Shown: positions 12,309-23,042 of the stretch, piece by piece
How positions within the stretch are numbered: the first letter of the stretch is position 1
Layout: the number at the start of each line of letters is the position of its first letter
DNA from: Talaromyces rugulosus
Taxonomy: Eukaryota; Ascomycota; Eurotiomycetes; Eurotiales; Trichocomaceae
NCBI RefSeq assembly: GCF_013368755.1
Contig: NC_049561.1
Coordinates: forward strand, 4,650,001 to 4,714,000
Direction: 5' to 3'
Length of the DNA: 64,000 nucleotides
Notes under the pieces: model-generated
Told to the model about the DNA's origin: nothing
The model's input: the letters and a program-made list of their open reading frames with translations, nothing else
Databases searched by the model: none
Position numbers and translations under genes: made by a program

Positions 12309-12706
12309 GGTTGAAATCAAAAATTGGAGTGGCAATCGTCCATAGACCGTGGGCTGGTCCTAGACTTTTGTTCACATATTGATAAGATCACATTAGCTTA
12401 TCGTAGTCCTGATATAGTATTGCCGCGGGGTATTTTGAACGCAGCCCCGAGTACTCCGTAATTACTAAGAATATGGTAATAACTTTGATCTGCTGGCTGT
12501 AGTGTCTGCTGTGGAGAAGCCCAGGGGCCGGCAATCCCCCACGGGGTCCCGTCCGGAGCGTTCCCCGCACCAACAGGCATGTGGGACTGTGGACACTGAC
12601 CGTGTGCACTCTGAAGTTTTCATCTGGCGATAGTAGGCAGAAATATGATCGAAATTTAAAACCGGAGCTGAGATCTGTTGCTGTTCTTGTCTTCAGCATA
12701 TACATA
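12309..12706. promoter_or_regulatory. Divergent promoter between FAD monooxygenase and P450
   Basis: About 400 bp separate the two divergent start codons. It contains CCGTAATTAC at 12456-12465 and a GC-rich block near 12525-12570 with the short palindrome-like ccccacgggg. CCG/CGG-type triplets are what fungal Zn2Cys6 regulators bind, but no specific factor can be named. Confidence 0.5.
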
Positions 12707-14380
12707 ATGCTCGCGCTTATATTATCCAGTTTTGGCGCCATCGTGCAGTCGTGGTACATAATTCCAGCTACCGCTGCGTCAATACTGCTTGGAATCATCA
12801 TTCATGACTGGATTCTCTCTCTGCGCATGCCCCCAGGGCCGCGGCCACTCCCCTTCATCGGCAACAAACCTCTGATCCCGACATCTTCGCCATGGATCCA
12901 ATTCGAAAAATGGTCGCGAACATACGGGCCAATATTCACACTCTGGATTGGCAGGCGACCAACAGTCATCATCTCTGACCCAAATGTCGCCGTCGATCTG
13001 CTCGAAAAGCGAAGCAACAAATACAGCTCTCGGCCGCGGTTCGTCGTCATGGGCGAGCTGTACTGGGAAAACGCGAGCATTCTCGTGCAGCCGTATGGCA
13101 GAGAATGGCAGATTCGACGCAAGCTGTTGCATCAAGCCTTGAACCCGTCCGCGTTGCGCGTGTACAAGCCCGTCCAGGAAGCAGAGGCAACGAGGTTGTG
13201 CTATCAGTTGTTGTCCCGGCCAGACGCGTTTGAAGGAATTATGGATCGGTTTACGGCGAGTGTGGTTTTTAGTATTGCGTATGGTCATCGGATCGACTCG
13301 ATGAATGCAAATATTATTCGCCAGCGGCTGGACTTTATGCAATACTCCGCCTCGCTTAATGTGCCCGGACAGTATCTGGCTGAAAGTATACCAGCGCTAA
13401 AATACGTGCCAACCATTTTTGCTCCGTGGAAACGAGCTATTCAAGCAAAGGGGCGCGTTGAGGCCGATGCCAACATGTCGCTGGTCCGCGAGGTACGAAA
13501 TGAGATGGCAACGAAGAAAGACCTGCCGGATTCATTGACAAAACTTCTTCTCCAAGCCCGCGATGAAGATCCGGCGTCCTTTTCCCTGCTCAGCGAAAAG
13601 GACTTTTCATTTATTCCCGCGTCTTTGTTTGGAGCCGGGAGCGACACGACGGCGAGCACACTGTGCAGCGGAATTTTGATGTTGATCACAAACCCGATTA
13701 CTCTCCAAGCAGCACACGCGGAGCTCGATGCAGTTGTTGGCACGGATCGGTTTCCAACCTTTGATGACAAAAAGTCACTACCATATATCGATGCTCTATG
13801 CAATGAGATTCTCCGTATCCGCCCGGTTGCCGTCTTGGGTGGAACACCACATGCCAACTCCGAGTCAGATACATACCGGGGATACTACATCCCAAAGGGA
13901 ACAAACATCCTGTCCAACTCATGGGCCATTAACCTCAACCCGCGCTACTATCCAAACCCGCACCATTTTAACCCTCTTCGATTCTTGCCGGATTCTGTGC
14001 CGCCTAGTTCACTGGAATACCTGCCAAAGAGCTATGTTGAATCCACGCCACAGGAAAAAGGGGAGCCACACCCGTCCAAAGACGGACACAGTTCGTTTGG
14101 ATGGGGACGACGAATCTGTCCGGGAGCGGGACTAGCTCAAAACTCACTGTTTATCGCTGTCGCGAAGATGCTGTGGGCATTCGATATCTTGCCGTACACG
14201 GAAGCAGATGGGTCAACGAGGAGGTATGACACTTTTGCGTACACGGAGGGGTTCAATATACGCCCAAGGCCATTCGAGTGTGTGATTCGTATCCGTAGCG
14301 AGAAGCATAGAGAAGTGTTGGAGCGGGAGGTGATCGAGGCTGAAAGGATAATGGCTCGATTTAGTGCCTTTGCGGAGTAG
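12707..14380 (+). CDS. Cytochrome P450 monooxygenase (CYP2-like fungal class)
   Basis: Membrane-anchored haem monooxygenase of about 557 residues with no intron. The frame opens at 12581, but MLALILSSFGAIVQSWY at 12707 gives a normal hydrophobic anchor followed by the proline-rich hinge MPPGPRPLPFIGN, so this start was chosen. Hallmarks in order are: helix I GAGSDTTAST, the ExxR motif in NEILRIRP, the PERF-like FNPLRFL, and the haem-binding loop FGWGRRICPGAGLAQ with the cysteine thiolate. Architecture resembles fungal P450s such as the O-methylsterigmatocystin oxidoreductase group. It is divergent from the FAD monooxygenase and close to two MFS transporters, which supports a small metabolite-oxidising gene group. 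Substrate unknown. Confidence 0.93.
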   Translation: MLALILSSFGAIVQSWYIIPATAASILLGIIIHDWILSLRMPPGPRPLPFIGNKPLIPTSSPWIQFEKWSRTYGPIFTLWIGRRPTVIISDPNVAVDLLEKRSNKYSSRPRFVVMGELYWENASILVQPYGREWQIRRKLLHQALNPSALRVYKPVQEAEATRLCYQLLSRPDAFEGIMDRFTASVVFSIAYGHRIDSMNANIIRQRLDFMQYSASLNVPGQYLAESIPALKYVPTIFAPWKRAIQAKGRVEADANMSLVREVRNEMATKKDLPDSLTKLLLQARDEDPASFSLLSEKDFSFIPASLFGAGSDTTASTLCSGILMLITNPITLQAAHAELDAVVGTDRFPTFDDKKSLPYIDALCNEILRIRPVAVLGGTPHANSESDTYRGYYIPKGTNILSNSWAINLNPRYYPNPHHFNPLRFLPDSVPPSSLEYLPKSYVESTPQEKGEPHPSKDGHSSFGWGRRICPGAGLAQNSLFIAVAKMLWAFDILPYTEADGSTRRYDTFAYTEGFNIRPRPFECVIRIRSEKHREVLEREVIEAERIMARFSAFAE

Positions 14381-15008
14381 TTTTAAACTAGGAAACATTT
14401 GGGGTTAGAACTATCATTTATCCAAGCCATAGCACCAGCTCAGATGATTTCGAAGTAGATAGACTGATTGCATAAAATGTGCATGCTGGTTCCTTCCCAA
14501 AGAGGAAATACCCGAACGCGTAGCATATGATTGGTCAGAGCTGAAGAAATAGCGAGGGAAAAGCGGATATTACAGCCGACAGACCAATGAGAGTAGCGCT
14601 TGGCGTGGCATATGCTGTGCATTACTTTTTATTCCATTTATCCCTGGCAACCACGCGGTGCACAACTGCGTTTTATGCCAATATTGTGCTAGTGCAGTCC
14701 ACGTGCGCGCTGCACAAGCGTGCATAACTGCATTAAGCGAATGTGTTGAAGGCTGTTGTTGGGACGAGAAGAACATTGCAACGTATGCGGGATAAAGGAT
14801 AAAGCGCCCTAGCAGGCTGCTAATATTGGATGAATAATATAATATATAGCTGAACCTGTAACTAATTTCATGTTAATAATCCGTCTTTAATAAAACCTCC
14901 CCTTCAAGACTGTCTTGTCTGCTGTCTCCCTGTTGCACGCGAGCGTTAGAAAGAAGCGCTCCTTCCCCGCATTTTGCTCCCTCGCGTCTCCGGGGTTGCT
15001 CAAGTGGC
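14381..15008. other. Spacer and promoter of the downstream MFS gene
   Basis: The 630 bp hold no convincing gene. The part from about 14820 to 14900 is AT-rich (aataatataatatatagc) and probably belongs to the promoter of the MFS gene starting at 15009. Confidence 0.5.
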
Positions 15009-16877
15009 ATGGCGCACACCGGTATGTCTCTTCTCTTCTACACCGTCCAAATTGAGACCACAAACCACTAACAAACAACACCAGATGTAGCGGATGGCGA
15101 GAGCCCCGATGTAGTCCGCGCAGATGAGACGAGCGATTCGGTGGTAGAGAAAGAAGTGCAACATGTCACACGCGATCTCGAAAGTGGCTCGGCGCCATCA
15201 GAAAAGGCCGACAAGCCAGACGAGGCTCAAACAGAGCCTCGCGATCCAAACCTGGTCGACTGGGATGGACCGGACGACCCAAAAAACCCAATGAACTGGA
15301 CGCTCAAGCGGAAGCTGATAATCACAAGCTGTATCTCAATCATCACGCTGTTGACGTATGTGGTCGCGACTCTCATGATGCCTAAGGGGCATAACAGACT
15401 AACTCTTGCATATTTTTTTAGACCGCTGGGCTCGTCCATGTTCGCACCCGGTGTACCCCAGGTCATGAGGGATTTCAAGTCGGATAACATCTACTTGGCT
15501 TCCTTCGTCGTGTCTGTCTATCTGCTTGGCTATAGTTTCGGGCCACTGTTGATTGCTCCGTTGTCGGAAATGTACGGCCGCGCACCTCTCTATACGGCCT
15601 GCAACTTCCTCTTCACCATCTTCAATGTAGCTTGTGCCCTTGCACCCAACATGGCGGCCCTGATAGTTTTTCGGCTTTTCGCCGGACTAGCAGGAAGTTG
15701 CCCGTTAACGATAGGGGCTGGCACCCTTGCGGATATGATTCCGCCAGAACGGCGAGGTGCTGCTATGTCCGCATGGGCACTGGGACCTCTTCTGGGACCT
15801 GTCATCGGTCCGGTTGGTAAGTATTAGCTGTATAGATAACTCGTTGGCAATGCTAATTCTATTGTGTAGCGGGTGGATACCTTACACAGGCAGCAGGATG
15901 GCGGTGGACCTTTTGGGTGTTGGCAATTGCGGTATGTCAGCAATACCAGTCTGCTTCAATAACATGAGTCTGATAGTTCATTGAATAGGGAGGCGTAGTG
16001 AGCATTCTAACAGTCGTGTTCATGCGCGAATCTTACGCCTACGTTCTTCTCGACCGCAAAGCCAAGCGACTACGAAAAGAAACAGGCAACCCAGACCTAC
16101 GTTCCGTCCTAGATACAGGAAAATCGCCTCGTGATTTGTTCGCTTTCTCCATCGTGCGCCCAACAAAGATGCTCTTCCTGTCTCCGATTGTGTTCCTTCT
16201 GTCGCTTTATGTTGCCGTCATTTACGGCTATCTATATCTATTGTTTACCACAATGACCACCGTCTTTGAGGACAACTACGGCTTTTCGCAGGGATCCGTA
16301 GGCCTGGCTTATTTGGGTATTGGCGTTGGATCGCTGATTGGGCTATTCACTCTCGGACTCGTGTCGGATCGTCTTCAGCATTATCTTACCAAGAAGAACG
16401 GAGGCGTGCCCAAGCCTGAGTATCGGCTTCCGCCCATGATATTTGGCGCGTGGTTCATCCCGCTTGCTCTGTTCTGGTATGGATGGACGGCTGAGAAGCA
16501 TTATCACTGGATTTTGCCTATCTTGGGGACCTCCTGTCTCGGAATAGGAATGTTGATGGGATTTGTACGTATTATTGTTAGTGAAGAAATTGTTTATGAC
16601 TCTGCTGACAAGCGCTATATAGATGTGCACGTCAACATACCTCGTCGACGCATACACAATCTACGCCGCCTCTGCAATAGCCGCCAACACCGTCTTTCGC
16701 TCTTTGCTCGGAGCATTGCTGCCGCTTGCCGGAAATAAAATGTATGCCACACTGGGTCTTGGCTGGGGGAACTCGGTTCTCGGTTTTATTGCGCTTGCTC
16801 TCGCTCCCTTGCCGTTGATATTTTACAAGTACGGCGAGCGAATTCGCACGAGCAAGCTGTTTCACGTCGAATTCTGA
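15009..16877 (+). CDS. MFS transporter (DHA1 multidrug/polyamine-type efflux)
   Basis: Predicted plasma-membrane proton antiporter of 523 residues. Six exons: 15009-15021, 15085-15355, 15422-15816, 15870-15931, 15989-16564 and 16623-16877, all with GT-AG introns that keep frame. The first exon encodes only MAHT plus one base. The cytosolic N-tail ends in DWDGPDDPKNPMNW, the usual DHA1 lead-in to TM1. Motif A-like LIAPLSEMYGRAPLY follows TM2, and motif C-like WALGPLLGPVIGPVAGGY spans the fourth intron region. The middle loop DRKAKRLRKETGNPDLRS is typical of the FLR1/TPO-like group. Together with the transporter at 8670 it flanks the monooxygenase/P450 pair, so it may export their product or give self-protection. 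Confidence 0.92.
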
Positions 16878-17232
16878 GCTGTTGTCTTACTGTATATACG
16901 GAGAATATTCAATGATACACGGAGTTTTACTACATATGGCCCACCTAAAGGGTAAATATCCTTGCGGGGGAGAAGGCGATTCAGCCTAAAGACGACCCTC
17001 TTGGAGCAGCTTACCCCGCAGAAACCATATGTTTCTACGTGTTGGGCATGAATTACTGAAGGATAAATAGAGCATTTAATAACGGGTTTACGATCTAATA
17101 TTTAAAAATATCAACTATTAATCTGGGGAGCACCCATTCGTGGAACTATAACAGCCACATTTTCCGTACCCCTGTTTTTACTTTTAGACAAAGACTATTA
17201 CAAAGCCAAAGCCCAAAAAAGAAAATCTTAAA
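16878..17232. other. Spacer before GH31 gene
   Basis: 355 bp, AT-rich towards the right, presumably the 3' UTR of the MFS gene and the promoter of GH31. No coding signal. Confidence 0.45.
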
Positions 17233-19310
17233 ATGATTACCAAGGACTTGACAGGGACTCGACTGATATACCAGTTCGACTCTGAAAAAGTAAGCATCGA
17301 GCCCTGGGGCCCCAATGCCGTCCGCGTCCGGGCAACGCACCTGCCGGAATTCCCTCACAATCACGATTGGGCTCTCTCGCCGGATCTCAAACCTTATTCT
17401 TCACCATCAACAACTCTCATAACCGATGAAGATGGAGGCGGCAGTCTCACCAACGGCGCCATCCGCGCAACCATCTCAGCGCGCGGCAAACTCACCATCC
17501 ACAACACGAACACCGGAAAGCTGCTTCTCGAAGAATACATGCGCAACCGCAACGACCAGCTGGACCCAAAATGCTCGGCGCTGAACATTGAAGCGCGTGA
17601 ATTCAAGCCCCATGCCGGGCGGGATGATTACCATCTCACGCTCCGACTGGAAAGCGTGGATTCCAAGGAGAAGATTTATGGTATGGGGCAATATCAGCAG
17701 CCGTTTTTGGATCTCAAGGGGATCGATCTTGAGCTTGCGCACCGTAATTCGCAGGCATCTGTGCCGTTTGCGGTCTCGTCGTTGGGGTATGGGTTTCTGT
17801 GGAATAACCCTGGTATCGGCCGTGCCGTGTTGGGGAAAAATGTCATGTCGTTTGAGGCATACTCAACAAAGGTACTGGACTACTGGATCGTGGCCGGGGA
17901 GTCTCCAAAGGATATTGTGGAGGCATATGCAGATGTCACGGGCAAAGTGCCTATGATGCCTGAATATGGACTTGGGTTTTGGCAATGCAAGCTTCGGTAT
18001 CAGACGCAGGATGAGTTGCTCGAAGTGGCAAGAGAATATCGCAGACGAAAGCTTCCGATTGATCTAATTGTTATTGATTTCTTCCACTGGCCACTGCAGG
18101 GAGATTGGAGATTTGACCCTGTCTATTGGCCAGACCCAGGTAATCCCCCCTCCAAATGATGATAGTTGTGAAGCAGATACTGACGAAAACAGACGCAATG
18201 ATCAAGGAACTCAACTCCCTGAAAATCGAGCTCATGGTTTCTATCTGGCCCACAGTCGATACACGCTCGGAGAATTACGAGGAAATGCGAGAAAAGGGAT
18301 ACCTCATCCGCGCAGACCGCGGAATTCGCACAGCAATGAACTTCCAAGGCGAAACCGTGCATTTCGACGCCACACACCCTGGTTCGCGAAAATACATATG
18401 GGACAAAGCCCAGAAAAACTACTTTTCCAAGGGTATTCGAGTGTTTTGGCTCGATGAAGCTGAACCTGAGTACACTGCGTATGATTTTGACAACTATCGG
18501 TATCACCTCGGCTCGAACGTGACGATAGGGAACATCTATCCCAAGGAATACGCACGAGCGTTCTACGAGGGACAGACAGCTGCAGGACAGAAGAATGTCG
18601 TGAATCTCTTACGCTGCGCATGGGCTGGATCCCAAAAGTATGGAGCGTTGGTATGGAGTGGCGATATTGCCTCTAGTTGGGAATCGCTTCGCTGTCAGCT
18701 TGCTGCTGGTCTAAACATGGGTATTTCAGGCATCCCGTGGTGGACGACTGATATCGGTGGCTTCCACGGTGGAGATCCCACGAAGGAGCCCTTTAGAGAG
18801 CTCCTTGTGCGTTGGTTTCAATGGGGTGCCTTTTGCCCTGTTATGAGGCTGCATGGAGATCGCGAGCCAAAACAGCCACAGCTCGGAACGACTGGGGGTG
18901 CAACTTGCCTATCCGGGGCACCGAATGAAGTGTGGTCGTATGGTGAGGCGGTGTACGGTATTTGCGTCAAGTATCTAAACATTCGCGAACAGCTACGTGA
19001 CTATACGCGGGGGTTGATGAAAGAGGCCCATGAAAAGGGGACACCGGTAATTCGACCACTGTTTATCGAGTTCCCAGATGATGTCCATGCATGGGAGATC
19101 GAGGATCAGTATCTGTACGGGTCGAAATATCTCTGTGCGCCGGTGTTGTATCCAGGCCAGAAGACGCGCTCTGTCTACTTGCCACGAGGAACGTGGTCGT
19201 TCTTCAAAGATGGGGCTATCGCCGGTGATCAGGGAGAGACTTTTGAGGGAGGAAGGACAGTCGATGTTGACTGCCCTGTTGAAATGATGCCGGTGTTTAT
19301 CAGGCAGTAG
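17233..19310 (+). CDS. Glycoside hydrolase family 31, alpha-xylosidase/alpha-glucosidase-like
   Basis: Retaining alpha-glycosidase of 674 residues in two exons, 17233-18139 and 18193-19310. No signal peptide is present, so it probably acts in the cytoplasm on imported oligosaccharides. An N-terminal beta-sandwich (KIYGMGQYQQPFLDLKG region) precedes the (beta/alpha)8 barrel. The nucleophile motif WLDEAEPE has its Asp at about residue 390; the acid/base is the Asp of VWSGDIASSW at about 460. GIPWWTTDIGGFHGGD and RLHGDREP are substrate-pocket segments typical of the YicI-like branch, which includes alpha-xylosidases. The C-terminal beta domain contains LYGSKYLCAPV. Xylosidase versus glucosidase preference cannot be settled by reading alone. 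Confidence 0.93.
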
Positions 19311-20093
19311 AGGCAAGATGTGTATACCGACAGGGTTAGAAGAGGTCACTGCATATATATGTAAAGCAACCAATTTGTCAACTGGCGGAGTTTATGGACT
19401 ATAAATATTTTTTGCTACTTGTATATTGAATTGTCTAGTGAAGTATATCTCCTACGTACTGTTTTTTTTTTTTTGTCTTCAAGTCATCAATATTTAGCTC
19501 GTGACAAAGTAAATGCGCGAGACGGCTTTTTAGAACATTTTCGAGAGTAAATACTAGCCAACCAAACTACCTGTGGCTGCTAGGAAAGGGGGATTCTTTA
19601 ACCGGAAGGAATGAATTGATATTACGACCTTTTCCCTAGCCCGGTGAAAATGGCTGATTATAAACCCCCAAACTTGTTTATAGAACTAGAACATGGGAAA
19701 CTGATCTTTTGAAAGTGATGTAAATTTTTTTTAAAAAAATGTTTTGTCACCTTCCCCAGAGCCTTTGACGGAGTTGTGCTTTTATTCCTCAGCAATAAGT
19801 CCCTACTCAAGAAATGCAAGGCAAAGTCATAATATAAATCTAGAGGTAGTCTGCCTAGAAATACCTGACCTTTAAGGCAATGATCAACTGCATGAAGAGA
19901 GCACTGAAGACGGGTTAAAACCACGAAGTAGAGAAAAGGAATTTCATTGGCCGAAACCGAGAAATAGTGGGTCTCACACTAGTTCCTTGGCCCATTTCTT
20001 TGCGTTGCGGACTGTGCATAACATTTGCAATCAGGATATACTCAAGCACAAGCTCGCAGGCTTTTTTCCCCAAAGGAATTAAATGATGTTGAA
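19311..20093. other. Intergenic, no gene
   Basis: 780 bp of AT-rich DNA with a T-run near 19460 and A/T runs near 19728. No family-like open frame was seen. The frame of the next gene stays open a little upstream of its first ATG, so a short 5' exon could lie here. Confidence 0.45.
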
Positions 20094-21077
20094 ATGCCTT
20101 ACGGTGGCAATGAGTTGACATATGCTAGTCCTAATATCGAGGACTACACGTTAGATCACATCAGATATGTTCACCTCGACAAGGGGCAACGCGGCCATCT
20201 CGTGCCAACACAGAGGCTTGGTGCGTTAGAGCTGCTCCACATGGTTCTTATTCAGCTTGATATACCATCATTAACCGCCTTTCGACGCGTTAATCGACGA
20301 GCTACATCGATCGTAGACTTGGTTCCTCAATACAAAGCAATCACAACGCACGCGCCAGTTACACTTTGGGGGATCTTCACTATTGGGACCGGTCGGTGGA
20401 TTTCTTGTCAGGACCTTTATGAAAAGCTTTCGACGGCCGAATGCGAGAGCTGTGGTGATTTTGGCGGATATTTGTATCTGATTACATGCTGCCGTGTTTG
20501 TTTTCTCTGCTTCACTGTGAAGGCCGACTATCTTCCACTACGGCAAGCAGACGCGACTCGAAAATTTGGACTTGACCGTTCTCATCTGGAGAACCTGCCT
20601 ACAATGAAGACTGTTCCCGGCTATTATTCACCACGAGAAATTAAACTCCGGGATCGACTCACGTTAGTCGATTATAGGGCTGCGCGGCGAACCGGAATTG
20701 CTATACACGGTTCCGAAAGCAAAATGAACGAGCACTCGGTACATATACAGGCTAAGAAGTTGGAAAAATACAATCTACGGAGATCTAAGCATACGGCAGG
20801 TGCTGCAAACCCAAACCCGCGTCGACCTAGAACCGAGGATGAATTTGATGGGTACTCGTCTAACCCTAAACGATTCGTGGCAATTGTCCGCGCCCCTTTC
20901 CTTAATCCTGGTGCTACATCCCTTGAATGGGGGTTTCATTGTTCAGCTTGTAGATCCCACCACTATAATCGACCGCTTCATTGGCGAAGGAAATTCACCA
21001 AAGATAGCCTCAAAGCCCATATCGAGGAGTGCGGGGAGATTGTAGACGGGAAGCATGTGCGACAACAATTAATTTGA
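20094..21077 (+). CDS. F-box-like fungal protein
   Basis: About 327 residues, no intron, starting at MPYGGNELTYASPN. After a short leader, an F-box-like helix set occurs around residues 40-85 (LGALELLHMVLIQLDIPSLT, then FRRVNRRATSIVD), as in SCF substrate adaptors. A cysteine-rich segment follows (AECESCGDFGGYLYLITCC then VCFLCF), typical of a large fungal F-box family with a degenerate zinc-binding patch. The C-terminal part holds a further CSACRSHHYNRPLHWRR segment and a helix ending HIEECGEI. The probable role is recognition of a target for ubiquitination; the target is unknown. A longer N-terminus through an upstream exon is possible. Confidence 0.75.
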   Translation: MPYGGNELTYASPNIEDYTLDHIRYVHLDKGQRGHLVPTQRLGALELLHMVLIQLDIPSLTAFRRVNRRATSIVDLVPQYKAITTHAPVTLWGIFTIGTGRWISCQDLYEKLSTAECESCGDFGGYLYLITCCRVCFLCFTVKADYLPLRQADATRKFGLDRSHLENLPTMKTVPGYYSPREIKLRDRLTLVDYRAARRTGIAIHGSESKMNEHSVHIQAKKLEKYNLRRSKHTAGAANPNPRRPRTEDEFDGYSSNPKRFVAIVRAPFLNPGATSLEWGFHCSACRSHHYNRPLHWRRKFTKDSLKAHIEECGEIVDGKHVRQQLI

Positions 21078-21277
21078 ATTGATTGCAATAAAAGTTTGAA
21101 CGTAAATCATGTATAGCTTTAAATACAATAGAAAATACAGGAATATTCATCAACCGACAATAGATATAACAGGACGCACAGAGCAGAAGCCGATGTATCA
21201 CCCATTCCATCCTTGCAGATTATCAAATTCGTTCTGTTTACTTATGACAACATGTGTCATAGCAGCCGGGAACTTTT

Positions 21278-21463
21278 CTATCTGCGCATCTCGTCTTTAC
21301 CCGGCTTGACCATGTGTTTAATGCACATGTGGAGAGACGCCCCTGATTCAGTCCATCTCACAGGAGAGCATTTAACATTCGTCCCGAATCGCTCTGGGCA
21401 TTGCTGGAACTCCTCGGTCTTTCTGCAACCACACGTATACATGCGGAAGAACTGGGTGCACAT
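21278..21463 (-). CDS. Small cysteine-rich fungal protein, now fused in frame to a kinase fragment
   Basis: Starting at the internal methionine at 21463, 61 residues are read: MCTQFFRMYTCGCRK, then QCPERFGTNVKC, and an end in HMCIKHMVKPGKDEMRR. The Cys/His spacing (CGC, QC, KC, C..H) matches a small fungal family of zinc-ribbon-like proteins that normally start at exactly this methionine; this is recognition from memory, not a search. Directly upstream, in the same frame, lies the N-terminal half of a kinase-like protein, so the normal promoter of this gene is missing. A candidate for its lost promoter lies at 22430-22685 on the other strand. Function unknown. Confidence 0.6.
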   Translation of the reverse strand: MCTQFFRMYTCGCRKTEEFQQCPERFGTNVKCSPVRWTESGASLHMCIKHMVKPGKDEMRR

Positions 21464-21919
21464 CTTCAAAGGGTCAGCGGTTGACTCGTTCTCAAGATAT
21501 GGGATCTCCCACTCGAAGCGAGCGAACTTGGCGACCACAACAGCATTTTCAAATTGGAAGCATGTTGCTTCATATATTCCTGTTCGTAGCCTTTTTCCCA
21601 TCTTCAGATCAAGATAATCCACATATGTTCCGTGCCACTGATGTTTGATACCTGGGAAGCGAGTCCGGACAGCACTTGTAAAATGTGGCTTGCCGTTCCG
21701 TGGATTTTTGGCCACCAGCCCATCGTTCCAATCTCCAGCAGGGAGTTCCGGAAGAAGAGATATTAGGGATGAACCGAAACACAAATCTTCCAGCAGGTAC
21801 AGGCCAGGTTCGATGGTGACATATTTGATGCTTTGACCGTTGACCAGAAGACGGACAAAGCTATCATCGTTTTCATCGGCTTCGGCGTGGAGGAGCTCCA
21901 ATTTTGGTTGACTGTCCAT
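21464..21919 (-). pseudogene. Kinase-like protein, N-terminal half only
   Basis: About 152 residues from MDSQPKLELLHAEADEND. The segments FGSSLISLLPELPAGDWN, GLVAKNPRNGKPHFTS and KFARFEWEIPYLENES match the N-terminal lobe of a fungal protein-kinase-like family often mislabelled alpha-galactosidase A precursor. Similarity stops after ENESTAD, where the catalytic half should follow; instead the frame runs into a small Cys-rich protein. The missing half, beginning DYEWIHEHEIGPK, lies at 22692 on the opposite strand. The residue order matches end to start, with tgac shared at both breakpoints. This is best explained by an inversion. The fused frame could still be expressed but lacks the phosphotransfer site. 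Confidence 0.7.
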
Positions 21920-22429
21920 CGTTTTATTCCGATGGTGATAACAGTAGAAACTGTATTGATATCAATGGATGGACTGCTTGTATATGAATTCGAATATTGC
22001 AAGGGATTATCTAGGGGAGACTGAGGTACCTGGTGCTAGGTGGTTGTGGTATTTCTGAACATGTCCGCCCAAAATACCCAACTAACATTTATCGAGGATA
22101 TGCTCGCGCAACTTTGCTACTATATTTAATTTGGTCACAAGTGTTTGGCGCTAATTATGGAACAAACATTGGTTCCTCAGCGTTGTTGAACCCTTTTGCG
22201 GGTTCCGCGATTCCGGAGATCGAGATTCGTAATATCACACATGTTCTAAAGCTGCATTCTATCGCGTAAAAGAATAAAAATAGCAATATTTTTCCTAGTG
22301 GCGTTCAAGTTGGAGGTATTCCACGTTATAATTGGGTTATAGTTAGCAAAGCAATATTAAATTGGTAACACTAACGCGAAAGTCGTCTTCTCATATCGAG
22401 TCTGGTGCTTAGAGAATGTAACTTGTGAT

Positions 22430-22685
22430 TGATAAATATAAAGCCAGCCCTTCCCAACCATAGAAACTTGAGAACTGCGAAATAACCAATCTTTCACATC
22501 ATACTTCAAAACATATTACACCAGCAAGTCAATACATAGGTAAGATACATGTGAAATATCACTACATCGCGAAAAGTCTAACAGTTTCTAGGCTACATAT
22601 ATAGCAGAGCACGAAAATTCTAAATTTCGAATATAAACACTGAGAAAGTAAAAAGCAATGTCAATCACGTTTCTAGAACACTGGT
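22430..22685 (+). promoter_or_regulatory. Promoter and leader apparently detached from its gene
   Basis: Reading rightwards there is a TATA-like aaatataaag near 22435-22445. A putative leader intron follows: donor gtaagat near 22541, ctaac branch, acceptor tttctag near 22591. The leader then meets the truncated kinase half. This is the arrangement expected if it once drove the small Cys-rich gene now at 21278-21463. Inference only; an ATG at 22657 opens a frame of 11 codons that stops at once. Confidence 0.35.
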
Positions 22686-23042
22686 TTGATTGACTACGAA
22701 TGGATACATGAACATGAAATCGGACCAAAAATTTTGGGCCATTTCACAGAAGACGGCCGAGTTATTGGGTTCCTGATGGAATGCATCAGAGATGCCCGGT
22801 ACGCTGGCCCAAACGATCTTGTGGAGTGCCAAGATGCAATTCGGCGACTGCACGAGTTAGGGGTCCATCATGGCGACACGAATCGGTTCAACTTTCTTGT
22901 TCGTGATTCGAAAGCCGTTTTGATTGATTTTGACTCGGCCCGAAATTGCAACGACCAGGATGCGCTTCACAAAGAGTTTGATGGCTTGCCAGGACGTCTA
23001 CAGGATACTTCTCAGGCAGGAGGTGGCGGTGTTCTTCCATAA
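22686..23042 (+). pseudogene. Kinase-like protein, C-terminal half only
   Basis: About 117 residues with no proper start. The segments EWIHEHEIGPKILGHFTEDG and VIGFLMECIRDARYAG lead to the catalytic loop HHGDTNRFNFLV and the metal-binding VLIDFDSARNC, the two hallmarks of protein-kinase-like phosphotransferases. The C-terminus KEFDGLPGRLQDTS is normal for the family, so this half is complete at its 3' end. The N-terminal lobe is found at 21464-21919 on the minus strand. The open frame and intact catalytic residues imply that the break is recent. Confidence 0.7.

Noticed and set aside
12779..13342. 187-codon frame antisense to the P450
   Set aside because: Shadow of the P450 coding strand; GC-rich coding DNA gives long antisense frames.
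22033..22269. 78-codon plus-strand frame
   Set aside because: Lies in the presumed promoter of the kinase half; no recognisable features.
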